Below, piece by piece: positions 36,179-44,937 of a DNA stretch of 64,000 nt; the first letter of the stretch is position 1, and each line of letters starts with the position of its first letter. Source of the stretch: Rheinheimera sp. (GTDB lineage: Bacteria > Pseudomonadota > Gammaproteobacteria > Enterobacterales > Alteromonadaceae); assembly GCA_008015325.1 (NCBI GenBank), contig SSFI01000003.1, positions 102,328 through 166,327 on the forward strand, read 5' to 3'. Made by a program: the position numbers and the translations under genes. The notes under the pieces were generated by a model. The model was not told the origin of the DNA and did not search any database. It saw only the letters and a list, made by a program, of their open reading frames with translations.

Positions 36179-37054
36179 ATGACATTTTCCCAACAGTTTT
36201 TGTCGATTCCACCTTTTTGTTTTGAACTGTCAACAGATGTTCCTTTAGTTTCAAAGAACATACGCAATATTTATCCACAATCAGTGATCAATTCGTCAGA
36301 CTGCCCCGACTACTTTTTTGCAGTCCAGTACGGGAATGGTCTGCGACGGATTATCCGACCACAAGCCAGATTTTTTAGCGATCAACATGAACCATTTAAG
36401 CCCATCAGCCTTGATTGCAGTTTTGCTTTACTAGAATGGGGTATGAATTGGTGTATCGCGACGCAGGAAATGCGCTTTGTCATCGTGCATGCTGCGGTGT
36501 TAGAAAAAGATGGCAAGGCGATTCTGTTTCCTGCACCACCGGGTTCAGGTAAAAGCACACTGACTGCCTGGCTTGCATTTCATGGCTGGCGGTTGTTATC
36601 GGATGAAATGGCGTTGCTATTGCCAGGAAGCCAAACCGTAGTGCCTTTTGTCAGACCGATTTGCCTGAAAAACAACTCAATAACGCTGGCAAAAAGCTGG
36701 TTCCCAGACGCAAGGTTTTCAACTATTGCCAGAAATACCCATAAAGGCGACGTTGTACATTTATCGCCACCGGCACACAGTTGGGAAAACAATAGGGTAC
36801 CGGCTCAGGTTGTCGCTATTGTTTTTCCCAAGTATCAACAAGAACAGCCACTTACTGTGACCCAACTGAATCAGGCTCAGGCATTTAGTGCTTTAGCCGA
36901 AAACGCATTTAATTTCAGTTTAGGTGGTCAGGCTGGCTTTGAGACCATTGTTAAGCTGGTTGAAAAATCGCAATGTTATGAAGCCTGTTACAACGATGTC
37001 GCTGAACTCGAAGAGTTTCTAACTCAGGATGTACTGCCCTATGCCAATATCTGA
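36179..37054 (+). CDS. HprK-related kinase (HPr-rel-A type)
   Basis: A 291-residue protein related to HPr kinase/phosphorylase. Residues 118-127 (PAPPGSGKST) form a Walker A loop, preceded by VIVHAAVLEKDGKAILF, and LLSDEM (139-144) is a Walker B-like acidic motif, as in the HprK core. It lacks the HprK N-terminal domain. HPr kinases phosphorylate a serine of their protein substrate. Bacteria with this cassette usually have no known sugar-PTS link for it, so a different target is likely. Downstream, the nucleotidyltransferase gene overlaps it by up to 26 bases. Confidence 0.8.
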   Translation: MTFSQQFLSIPPFCFELSTDVPLVSKNIRNIYPQSVINSSDCPDYFFAVQYGNGLRRIIRPQARFFSDQHEPFKPISLDCSFALLEWGMNWCIATQEMRFVIVHAAVLEKDGKAILFPAPPGSGKSTLTAWLAFHGWRLLSDEMALLLPGSQTVVPFVRPICLKNNSITLAKSWFPDARFSTIARNTHKGDVVHLSPPAHSWENNRVPAQVVAIVFPKYQQEQPLTVTQLNQAQAFSALAENAFNFSLGGQAGFETIVKLVEKSQCYEACYNDVAELEEFLTQDVLPYANI

Positions 37055-38177
37055 GCTGATTGTCGTTATATACCACGGCATTATTCCTGAACACCTAACC
37101 TTGTCTCAGTGGTCACAGATTGTTCGTGTGCTTCGCCATCAGCAATGTCTCGCTCGCTTAAACTGGCGCCTGCAACAGTTGGGCATCGATATCAAGTCAC
37201 TGCCGCAATTCGTGCAAAACCACTTGAAAAATGCAGAGATCATCGCGAATAAGCAAAAGCATCAAGTGCATTATGAAGCCAAGGAATTGCTGAGATTGCT
37301 GCAGCCATACACAGCTAAGCTGCTTTTTCTAAAGGGGGCAGGCTATTCGCTGGCAAATAATGCGTCTGTCGGTCATGGCCGCACTTACAGTGATATTGAC
37401 TTGCTCGTCGATAAAGCAAGCCTCCCTGACGTTGAAAAGGAACTCGCTTTAAACGGTTTTTTTGCCGAAGATTTAGACGAATATGACCAAAAGTACTACC
37501 GACAGTGGTCACATGAAATTCCTCCTTTAAGGCACGGTAGCCGCGGTACGGTTTTGGATGTGCACCACAATCTGGTCCCATTAATCTCGGGCCGTGCACC
37601 TGATATAAATTTGTTCTTCGCTCACACCCAAACTACCGAACTTGGATATACAATTTTTAAACCCGCAGCTATGTTCTTGCACAGTACTGTGCATCTGTTT
37701 CTCAATGAAGAAATAAAACATGGTTTTCGTGATCTGACAGATTTGGGACTTTTAATTGAACAATATCAAAGTGAAGAGTTTTGGCGGGAATTGGTCGAAC
37801 TTGCTATTCAAAGCAATTTTGCCCGTGAGCTCTGCCTTGCGCTCAGATACACCAACAAGATATTAGGTCAGGACATTCCAGCGTCGGTACAAACGCTGCT
37901 GTTACCTTATCTACCAGGAAAAATGGCGTTAAGATACCTTGATTTTATCTTTGTTCGTGTGTTGAGGCCAACACATCCTGTCTTTAGCGACCGGAAAGAC
38001 CAACTTGCTCAATTTCTGCTGATGACTCGGGGGCATTACCTGAAAATGCCCATGCCTATCCTGCTGAAACACACTTTTTGGAAAGGCTACAGAAACATCG
38101 CGACTACGCTGCTTGGTAGTAATTTTTGGGACAAAGCTGAACCAGATAACAATAAAGATGTGGTCGGCAGACAATAG
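37029..38177 (+). CDS. Nucleotidyltransferase-fold protein (NTP_transf_5 type)
   Basis: A 382-residue protein with the segment LFLKGAGYSLANN (about 99-111) and YSDIDLLVD (120-128), whose G-S and D-x-D pattern is that of the uncharacterised PF14907-like nucleotidyltransferases, and HEIPPLRHGSRGTVLDVHHNL in the central part. The family may transfer a nucleotide to a protein or small molecule. It overlaps the kinase gene; starts 37029 and 37041 are both possible and neither has a clear ribosome-binding site. It is the last gene of the run, followed by a 60-base gap. Confidence 0.78.
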   Translation: MYCPMPISELIVVIYHGIIPEHLTLSQWSQIVRVLRHQQCLARLNWRLQQLGIDIKSLPQFVQNHLKNAEIIANKQKHQVHYEAKELLRLLQPYTAKLLFLKGAGYSLANNASVGHGRTYSDIDLLVDKASLPDVEKELALNGFFAEDLDEYDQKYYRQWSHEIPPLRHGSRGTVLDVHHNLVPLISGRAPDINLFFAHTQTTELGYTIFKPAAMFLHSTVHLFLNEEIKHGFRDLTDLGLLIEQYQSEEFWRELVELAIQSNFARELCLALRYTNKILGQDIPASVQTLLLPYLPGKMALRYLDFIFVRVLRPTHPVFSDRKDQLAQFLLMTRGHYLKMPMPILLKHTFWKGYRNIATTLLGSNFWDKAEPDNNKDVVGRQ

Positions 38178-38237
38178 CGCAAGCATTTATCCAGTCTCAG
38201 GTGCAACTTTACTTCTTTGATAAAGGAAATCGATTCG

Positions 38238-39509
38238 ATGCAACTTTGGCTCAAAGTCCGTTATGGCGCCTTGACGCTGTTATTAACTCTGTTCCTCGTA
38301 AGCTGTGTCGCTCCGGCATTAATACTTGCGCCGCAAAGCCAGTTGATGTGGGCGTTGCTGAAACCTATGGTCGGGCTTGACCCAAAAGAAGCCAATTTAT
38401 TTAAACAACCAATAATTCAATCGCGTCTGGAGCCTTTACTTGGTAACCACTATGCCGGAGCAGTGCAATTACTGGAAACTGCTGACAAAATCCAGCAGGA
38501 AGGGCCGCTGTTTTATGTAGTCTCCAAATACACACCTGTGCCGGAACTCGCGGAAAAAGCCGGTTTTGTCTGGAACTCTGAAACCAATCAGATGGCAGTT
38601 TTATTAGTGAGCGGCGGCGCGCCACAAATTTTTGCGGAAAAACTGAATAGCGAAATCGCTGAGCAGGTACCTGTTTGGCCAGCCGAACTCAGTGATTACA
38701 CCGATCCAGCGAAGTTAAAACAACAGGCACTTGAGCAAGCGAAACAGCAAATCAGTGCTGCTGTGCCGGTGCCGGCGGCCATAGCACCGGTTGCAGACAA
38801 AGTAGAACAACTGAAGAACCTGAAACAGCAAGCAGAAAGCCAGTTACAACAAACTCAACAAGCCGTTGCCACACAAGTGTTGTCACCGGTGCATCTGGTT
38901 AAAGACCAGTTAGAACAGCAACGCGTACAAGCGGAAGATCAAGCCAAAGCGACTGTGGCGCAACCCATGAAAGCAGCACAACAACAGCTGAAACAAGCCG
39001 GGACAGAGCTGCAACAACCCGTCAAACAGCTGCAACAGCAAAGCGAACTACAACTGCAACAGACCAAAGATGACGCAAAATCATTGCTCAATCCAGCTGA
39101 ACCACCGACTGTCAGCACCGCGATTAATAATGTTGGGCTACCGCTCACTACCGGACAAACATCAACAACACTGACATCGCAAATATCTGCTACGACCAGC
39201 ACTGCCGATGCGACTGTCAAGGATGTAAAGGCCACAGCCATGCAAGCAAAAACCACGCTAGCAGAAGCCGCCACTCCGACACTTGCGGCGACCGAAGACG
39301 CCCCGGATGACGACTTAGCCGCGGAGCTGGCAGCCGAACAACAAAGCCTTGCGAGCAATCCAAGCATGAAAGTTTTGCAGCTCCAACAAGATATTGCGGC
39401 AACCGGCAGTAAGTTGAGCCAAACCGATAATGCTGCCGAAGCGCTGGAGCTAAAACACAAATTGCAACAGCTACAGGACGAGCTCAAGCGGCTGACATCC
39501 GACAAGTAG
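38238..39509 (+). CDS. Gln-rich coiled-coil lipoprotein, function unknown
   Basis: A 423-residue protein that opens with a signal and lipobox (LFLVSC, Cys at about 23), so it is probably a lipoprotein. The first ~150 residues look globular. Residues about 155-300 are Gln/Lys/Ala-rich and predicted to be long coiled coil, and residues 300-423 are low-complexity Thr/Ala-rich with a final helical segment. I do not recognise the family. AGGA lies before ATG 38238. It is on the same strand as the HPr-rel-A-like genes but separated by a 60-base gap; a link is not shown. Confidence 0.7.
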   Translation: MQLWLKVRYGALTLLLTLFLVSCVAPALILAPQSQLMWALLKPMVGLDPKEANLFKQPIIQSRLEPLLGNHYAGAVQLLETADKIQQEGPLFYVVSKYTPVPELAEKAGFVWNSETNQMAVLLVSGGAPQIFAEKLNSEIAEQVPVWPAELSDYTDPAKLKQQALEQAKQQISAAVPVPAAIAPVADKVEQLKNLKQQAESQLQQTQQAVATQVLSPVHLVKDQLEQQRVQAEDQAKATVAQPMKAAQQQLKQAGTELQQPVKQLQQQSELQLQQTKDDAKSLLNPAEPPTVSTAINNVGLPLTTGQTSTTLTSQISATTSTADATVKDVKATAMQAKTTLAEAATPTLAATEDAPDDDLAAELAAEQQSLASNPSMKVLQLQQDIAATGSKLSQTDNAAEALELKHKLQQLQDELKRLTSDK

Positions 39510-39568
39510 ATGAAACAAGCTAATCTGACAGGCACCAGCACAAAACTGGTCACTGCCAGATAAAGTCT

Positions 39569-39624
39569 GAGCTAGTACATATGAGCTAGTACATATGAGC
39601 TGGTACATATGAGCTGGTACAACT
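39569..39624. repeat. Four tandem 14-bp repeats
   Basis: Four direct units of GAGCTAGTACATAT (the third and fourth have GAGCTGGTACA) in the intergenic gap between two convergent genes. They contain AGCT and GTAC palindromes. No function is recognised. Confidence 0.85.
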
Positions 39625-39657
39625 AAGCCCAGCTAACATGCTCCAGGCACTGGCGGC

Positions 39658-39978
39658 TCAGGCCGCCTCGGCTAACTCAGCAACAGGTTTTGCTTCATCT
39701 GCACTCTGTTCCGGCTCAACACCCTGCTCCTCTTTTGATTTTTTCACCGCTTTGGCCTTACCCTGTAACGCCAGCAATAATTCATCTTTTTGCTGGGCCA
39801 GATATAACGATACAGCTTCGGTTTGCGCTTCGCCGAGTAAATCACTGCGGCCGATAATTTCCTGCATCATCTCTGCAAGGTCGAGCATTTTGTCATAAGC
39901 ATCCGCTTGCTGTTTGCTGGCAAAAGTCATTTTGGCTTCTCCATCACGTTCTACTACGTATTGAATGACAACTGGCAT
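39658..39978 (-). CDS. yebG: YebG-family SOS protein
   Basis: A 106-residue protein starting MPVVIQYVVERDGEAKMTFASKQQADAYDKMLDLAE, matching E. coli YebG (about 96 residues), a DNA-damage-inducible protein of unknown biochemical role. The start ATG 39978 has CAGGAG upstream and is preceded by two LexA boxes at 40011-40052. The C-terminus is an acidic Ala/Glu-rich tail. It is divergent from dgt. Confidence 0.92.
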   Translation of the reverse strand: MPVVIQYVVERDGEAKMTFASKQQADAYDKMLDLAEMMQEIIGRSDLLGEAQTEAVSLYLAQQKDELLLALQGKAKAVKKSKEEQGVEPEQSADEAKPVAELAEAA

Positions 39979-40010
39979 GATTAGCTCCTGAAGGTGAATC
40001 ACTTCTTAAT

Positions 40011-40030
40011 TACTGTGATTTTATACAGCA
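40011..40030 (-). promoter_or_regulatory. LexA (SOS) box 1
   Basis: TACTGTGATTTTATACAGCA fits the gammaproteobacterial SOS consensus CTGT-N8-ACAG exactly (CTGT GATTTTAT ACAG). It lies 33 bases before the yebG start. Confidence 0.9.
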
Positions 40031-40032
40031 CA

Positions 40033-40052
40033 CACTGTATGCATGTCCAGTA
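40033..40052. promoter_or_regulatory. LexA (SOS) box 2
   Basis: CACTGTATGCATGTCCAGTA fits CTG-N10-CAG with an imperfect right half (CCAG for ACAG). It is almost adjacent to box 1 and so is probably a weaker second site shared with the divergent dgt promoter. Confidence 0.65.
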
Positions 40053-40129
40053 TTTTTTGTGCATATCGAGCAATGTCGCAGTTATCCAATAATTTCAGTA
40101 AGATAGGGATACCAGCACAGGAGAAGCAT

Positions 40130-41380
40130 ATGGACATCTGGACTGCACGACACTTATCCAGTCAAGGCGAAAGACCGGGAGACCACCGATCGCCCTACCA
40201 ACGGGATAAAGCCCGCATCCTGCACAGTGCAGCTTTTCGCCGCCTGCAGGCAAAAACTCAGATCATGAGCATTGGCCAGAACGACTTTTACCGCACCCGG
40301 TTGACCCACTCGCTGGAGGCTGCCCAAATCGGCACGGCTTTAGTGGCTCAGTTGCGCACGAAAATCCTGCCGCCTACCGTAACTGCTAATTTGTTACCGG
40401 ATGAAGCCCTGATGGAATCGCTGTGTCTGGCCCATGATCTTGGCCACCCGCCCTATGGACATGGCGGCGAAACGGCTCTGAATCATAAAATGCACGCTTT
40501 TGGTGGTTTTGAAGGCAATGGTCAGACATTTCGCATCGTCGGGAAACTAGAACCTTACACCGAAACTGGTGGTATGGATTTGTGCCGGCGTACCCTTCTT
40601 GGCCTGCTGAAATACCCGGTCTTGCAGCCGGAAGTCATGCCAGAAGGTCTCTCGAAGCCGGTCAAAGCCATTTACCGTGAAGACGCAGCGTTACTGGACT
40701 GGGTGTTGGCGCCATTGTCTGGCACTGACCGCGATATTTTTCAGCGCCAAACGTACGCTGGCAAAGTGCCGCGGTCCTGCTACAAGTCACTGGATGCCTC
40801 TATTATGGAGCTGGCCGACGATATCGCCTACGGCGTCCATGACCTCGAGGATGCCGTAGTTACCGGCACTGTCAGTGCTGAGCAATGGCTGCAGACGCTG
40901 CAAGATGCGACGCTCGACAACGCTGAACTGGCATTCCTGCGAGTTATCGGCGCCCAACTGTTTCACAGCGAACACCATATCCGCAAAACAGCGATTGGCA
41001 GCCTGGTGAATCGGCTGATCACTTCGATACAACTTGTGGAAGTACTGCCAGAAGTGACTGAGCCGCTACTGCGCTACAACGCGGTTCTGCCGCAAGCCGA
41101 ACATCAAATGCTGCAACTGTTAAAGAACTTCATTTTTCACTATGTGATCCGACACCCGGAATTGCAGCAGAACGAATTTCGCGGTCAGCGCACAGTACAG
41201 GCGCTGTTTGACGCCTTCGCCGCAGAGCCTGAACGGCTGTTACCAGCCAATACCCGTCAACGTTGGCGGCTATTAGCCACTCAACAACGTGGCGAACGCG
41301 TGGTTTGCGACTATATCGCCGGTATGACTGATGAGTATGCCAGCCGAATGATGCAACGTTTGTACGGAGGTATCAGTTGA
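40130..41380 (+). CDS. dgt: dGTP triphosphohydrolase (type 2)
   Basis: Cleaves dGTP to deoxyguanosine and triphosphate, controlling the dNTP pool. The 416-residue protein shows the HD motif in RLTHSLEAAQIG and LAHDLGHPPYGHGGE, and starts MDIWTARHLSSQGERPGDHRSPYQRDKARILHSAAFRRL. ATG 40130 has CAGGAG upstream; the frame continues 29 codons further, through the LexA boxes, which is not a plausible coding start. The shared SOS-box region suggests that it is damage-inducible, unlike E. coli dgt. The 3' end overlaps the lipase gene. Confidence 0.92.
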   Translation: MDIWTARHLSSQGERPGDHRSPYQRDKARILHSAAFRRLQAKTQIMSIGQNDFYRTRLTHSLEAAQIGTALVAQLRTKILPPTVTANLLPDEALMESLCLAHDLGHPPYGHGGETALNHKMHAFGGFEGNGQTFRIVGKLEPYTETGGMDLCRRTLLGLLKYPVLQPEVMPEGLSKPVKAIYREDAALLDWVLAPLSGTDRDIFQRQTYAGKVPRSCYKSLDASIMELADDIAYGVHDLEDAVVTGTVSAEQWLQTLQDATLDNAELAFLRVIGAQLFHSEHHIRKTAIGSLVNRLITSIQLVEVLPEVTEPLLRYNAVLPQAEHQMLQLLKNFIFHYVIRHPELQQNEFRGQRTVQALFDAFAAEPERLLPANTRQRWRLLATQQRGERVVCDYIAGMTDEYASRMMQRLYGGIS

Positions 41381-42435
41381 AGCCCCTGCGCTTGCCCCCT
41401 CGACTGCAATTGTTCGCCGGCACCAACGCTTATGCCCGGATCAGCCGCGATGGTTTACGCGCACAGGACATCGACATGCTGGTCGGCGCCAGCGGTGGTC
41501 CTAAATGGTTTAGTCTGTTTGGTCTGGACCAGTATCTGCTCAGCACATTCTTTAAAGACCGCCAGCGGCCATTGGAATTATTGGGCAGTTCAGCCGGCGC
41601 CTGGCGTTTTGCCTGTTATGCGCAACATGATGGCGCTGGCGCCTCCCGGCGTTTTTGTGATGCTTACCGAACTTTATGTTATCCGGCCAAAGCCCCTACC
41701 AGCGAAGTAACCGCCATCTCCAAAACAGTGCTTGATGCGGTATTTCCAAATGCTGCACATGTGACGCAAGTGATCAGCAATACGACGTTTCGGCTGAATT
41801 TTATTGTGGCGCAGAAAAAAGGCCGGCCTCTGGCGCAAAACCGGTTGGGTCAGCTTGGACAAATCAGCGGCACAGCGGCGCTGAATCTGCTGCATCGCCC
41901 CTGGCTTGGGCGCTTTTACCAGCGCGTGCTGTTTGCGCAAAAAGACAGTGACGTAACGGCGCCGACGGACCTGCCGACTATCCGTCAGGTGCTGACCAGC
42001 GCCAACCTGCAGCCGGCGCTGCTGGCTTCGGGCTCTATTCCGTTAGTGCTGGACCCGGTCACTGAAATTGCCGGTATGCATCCAGGTCAATTTATTGATG
42101 GCGGCCTCACCGATTACCACTTTGCCTGGCCATTTCAGACTTCAGGCCTGGTGCTATTCCCGCACTTTTATCCGCACGCAAGCCCGGGCTGGTTTGACAA
42201 ATCACTGCCGTGGCGGCGGGCAAAAGCAAAAGATTTTAAGCAAGTCGCGCTGCTGTGCCCAACACCTGAATGGGTCGACAGCCTGCCGTTTGGCAAAATT
42301 CCGGACCGCACTGATTTTAATAAGCTCCCGGATCCGGTCCGTATTGCATATTGGCAGGAAGTCACCGAGCGCTCATTTGAGCTGGCTGAAGACCTTGCCA
42401 ACGGGCATTTTCTCCTCCGGTCATTTGGTAAGTAA
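41377..42435 (+). CDS. Patatin-like phospholipase family protein
   Basis: A 352-residue protein with the patatin Ser-Asp dyad pattern: GASGGPKW (near 38, oxyanion-type loop), GSSAG (about 71-75, GxSxG) and DGGLTDYHF (DGG motif near 232). The enzyme is cytoplasmic as no signal peptide is seen, and the lipid substrate is unknown. The start is TTG 41377, with GGAGG seven bases before it, overlapping the dgt stop. This indicates translational coupling with dgt. Confidence 0.85.
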   Translation: MKPLRLPPRLQLFAGTNAYARISRDGLRAQDIDMLVGASGGPKWFSLFGLDQYLLSTFFKDRQRPLELLGSSAGAWRFACYAQHDGAGASRRFCDAYRTLCYPAKAPTSEVTAISKTVLDAVFPNAAHVTQVISNTTFRLNFIVAQKKGRPLAQNRLGQLGQISGTAALNLLHRPWLGRFYQRVLFAQKDSDVTAPTDLPTIRQVLTSANLQPALLASGSIPLVLDPVTEIAGMHPGQFIDGGLTDYHFAWPFQTSGLVLFPHFYPHASPGWFDKSLPWRRAKAKDFKQVALLCPTPEWVDSLPFGKIPDRTDFNKLPDPVRIAYWQEVTERSFELAEDLANGHFLLRSFGK

Positions 42436-42464
42436 AACGAGGTTTGTCGTAATTCCGTCACACC

Positions 42465-42492
42465 GAAGTCGCAGTTTTGTCACTGTGACTTC
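42465..42492. promoter_or_regulatory. Inverted repeat upstream of TonB receptor
   Basis: GAAGTCGCAG and CTGTGACTTC form a 10-bp stem (one G-T pair) with an 8-base loop, not followed by a T-run. It lies 62 bases before the receptor start and could be an operator or part of a 5' leader. Confidence 0.35.
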
Positions 42493-42553
42493 ACACCATC
42501 GTCATTGAAGCTGCAGAGAATATCCGCGATTTTATAACAATACGGAGAATATC

Positions 42554-44872
42554 GTGCAGTTTCGCAAATCACTGATCAGTCTGGCTTTGACCAGCACCTT
42601 TTTCACCACGAGCCCTAGTTTTGCCGCTGCAGAAGCCAACGCTGCTGCAGATGCCAGCGCAGAAGCAGCCATTGAAAAAATTGCCGTCACCGGCCAACGC
42701 ATTGCTTACGCCAATAACAGCACAGACGAGGCGATGCTGGATACTGTATCACCGGCCGGTAACGTGCTGGATGCCATCAAATATTTGCCAGGTGTCAGCG
42801 TTGGCCAAGGCGATGCTTTTGGTGCTGACGACTGGTCCACAACCATTTCCATGCGTGGTTTTAACGTAAACCTGAACGAACAGCAGCTCGGCATCACTAT
42901 TGATGGACTGCCAAACGGCGGTTCTGCATATGGTGGCGGTAGCAAAGCCAATCGCTTTTTAGATACTGAAAACACTGCAGCGGTTGAAGTGGCGCAAGGT
43001 ACAGCGGATATAGCATCGGCTTCCTTGGACGCACTCGGCGGCACACTGAACTTTGTCTCAGCAGCACCAGAAGCAGAAGCCGGTGTCCGGGCTGGTTTTA
43101 CCGGCGGCGACCACAATGCACGGAAGTATTTCACCCGTTATGACACTGGCCAGCTGTTTGGCAACACCACCGCATATTTCAGCTTGTCGGACGGCTTTAA
43201 CAACCGCTGGATTGGCACCGGCAGCAATGGTTTTGCAGAGCGGACGCATTTTGAAGCCAAGACAGTGACTGAACTGGAGCACAGCAAAATCACTGCGCGT
43301 TTTTCTTATGACGACACCGCAGAGGACAACTACAACACAGTTTCACTGGCAGATTTTGAACAAAATCCGACCTGGGACCGCCTGACCAGCCAGTGGACCG
43401 GCGATCCGGAGATTGACCAAAACTTCGCCGAAACCTGGTCCACACTGCGTGAAAACAGTTTTAGTTATGTGAAATGGGAACAGGAACTTGCTGATGAAAC
43501 TGATTTAACCGTCACGCCTTATCTGCATTTACAAAGTGGCCGCGGTGATTGGCTGCCACCTTATCAGGTGTATGTCACAGACAAAGACGGCAAACGTGTC
43601 AACAAAGGCACTGGCAACGGTCAGTTGCAACGTTATACCCACGTGGACGCACAAGGCCGGCCCATTTTGGACCCGAAAGCGGATTTGTCCAAAGCCACCC
43701 GGGTCGCTTCATATCGCCATACTCACTACGAAAAAGACCGTGTGGGCCTGACCTCAGAGTTGAAAATGCAGCTGGATAATCATCAGCTGCGTGCCGGCGT
43801 CTGGTATGAACAACAGGATCGCAACGAGACGCGCGACTGGCATCAAGTGCTGGATACCAAAATCTATCATTATTTCAACGAAACACCGTACTGGGTTCAC
43901 TATGACCGTGACTACAGCACAGACACGCTGAAGCTGTTTGCACAGGATACTATTGAACTGGGCGACCTGACGCTAACCGCTGGTGTGAAACAGTTTTATG
44001 TCGACGTAGAACGTCAGGACAATATTGTCACCAGCAACGCCGGTGATTTATCCAGTGATTCAGACCCTTTATGGTCATTTGGTGCTGTCTACCGCCTGAC
44101 CGACGAGCTGGAAGCTTTTGCCGGCTTTAGTCAAAACTTTAAAGCCATTGGTGATGCGATTCTGGAAACCAGCCAGGATTTCAGCAACCTTGAAGCAGAA
44201 ACGGCTGACAACATCGATTTTGGTCTGCGTTATAACGCGGATAATCTGTCGCTGAACCTGACGTTGTACAGTACGACCTTTGATAACCGCATTACCTTCC
44301 TGCAGCTAGGCGCCAATCAGGGCGCTCCGGATTATTTAAACGAGCTGGACGGCACTTACATCAACGTCGGTGGTATCGATGCCAAAGGTATTGAGACCAG
44401 CCTGAACTGGCAATTAAACGACGTTTGGTCCTTATATGGTGCGCTGACGCTGAATGATGCCGTGTATAACCAGACCATTAATGGTTCGATTAAACAAGGC
44501 AATCAGACGGTGAAGAACCCACGCGGCATCTTTAAAGATGAACAGGTGGCAGGCTCGCCAGAAACTATTGTGACTGTGTCTGCCCGCTTTAACACAGACA
44601 AATATCATGGCGCCCTGACTGCACGTCATACTGCGGAATATTACGGTGCTGCGCTTGGTGGTAACAAAGATGAACTGCCAGCCTCTACAGTACTGGATTT
44701 ATCTTTAGGCTATCAGAAGACCCTGAGCCAGGATGCGATGTTCCAATACGTTGATTTATCTTTGTTGGTTAACAACCTGACGGACGAAGAATATCTGTCC
44801 GGTGGCCAGGAAGGCGCTTATTACATCGGTGCCGGCCGTACCGCCAGTTTCACGGTAAGTCTGGGTTTCTAA
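42554..44872 (+). CDS. TonB-dependent outer-membrane receptor
   Basis: A 772-residue beta-barrel receptor for an unidentified substrate. A signal peptide (1-25, ending PSFAAAEA) precedes an Ala-rich linker and a TonB-box-like segment (IEKIAVTGQ). The plug domain follows with DAIKYLPGVSVGQGDAFGADD and RGFNVNLNEQQLGITIDGLPNGG, and the barrel ends with the usual C-terminal Phe (TASFTVSLGF). It starts at GTG 42554 with GGAG upstream. No substrate-pathway genes are next to it. Confidence 0.93.
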   Translation: MQFRKSLISLALTSTFFTTSPSFAAAEANAAADASAEAAIEKIAVTGQRIAYANNSTDEAMLDTVSPAGNVLDAIKYLPGVSVGQGDAFGADDWSTTISMRGFNVNLNEQQLGITIDGLPNGGSAYGGGSKANRFLDTENTAAVEVAQGTADIASASLDALGGTLNFVSAAPEAEAGVRAGFTGGDHNARKYFTRYDTGQLFGNTTAYFSLSDGFNNRWIGTGSNGFAERTHFEAKTVTELEHSKITARFSYDDTAEDNYNTVSLADFEQNPTWDRLTSQWTGDPEIDQNFAETWSTLRENSFSYVKWEQELADETDLTVTPYLHLQSGRGDWLPPYQVYVTDKDGKRVNKGTGNGQLQRYTHVDAQGRPILDPKADLSKATRVASYRHTHYEKDRVGLTSELKMQLDNHQLRAGVWYEQQDRNETRDWHQVLDTKIYHYFNETPYWVHYDRDYSTDTLKLFAQDTIELGDLTLTAGVKQFYVDVERQDNIVTSNAGDLSSDSDPLWSFGAVYRLTDELEAFAGFSQNFKAIGDAILETSQDFSNLEAETADNIDFGLRYNADNLSLNLTLYSTTFDNRITFLQLGANQGAPDYLNELDGTYINVGGIDAKGIETSLNWQLNDVWSLYGALTLNDAVYNQTINGSIKQGNQTVKNPRGIFKDEQVAGSPETIVTVSARFNTDKYHGALTARHTAEYYGAALGGNKDELPASTVLDLSLGYQKTLSQDAMFQYVDLSLLVNNLTDEEYLSGGQEGAYYIGAGRTASFTVSLGF

Positions 44873-44893
44873 GTACAACACTTCACTAAACAA

Positions 44894-44917
44894 CAAGGGC
44901 GCCATGTGGCGCCCTTG
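44894..44917. terminator. Hairpin between TonB receptor and RND operon
   Basis: Perfect stem CAAGGGCGCC / GGCGCCCTTG with a 4-base loop. It has only a weak T-run on the plus side, so it is a probable rather than certain terminator for the convergent genes. Confidence 0.6.
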
Positions 44918-44937
44918 CTATTTCCGCATAAAGCCTA

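Noticed and set aside
41377..42508. Possible HGT or phage origin for the patatin-like gene
   Set aside because: Composition and its coupled start with dgt look native to the flanks.
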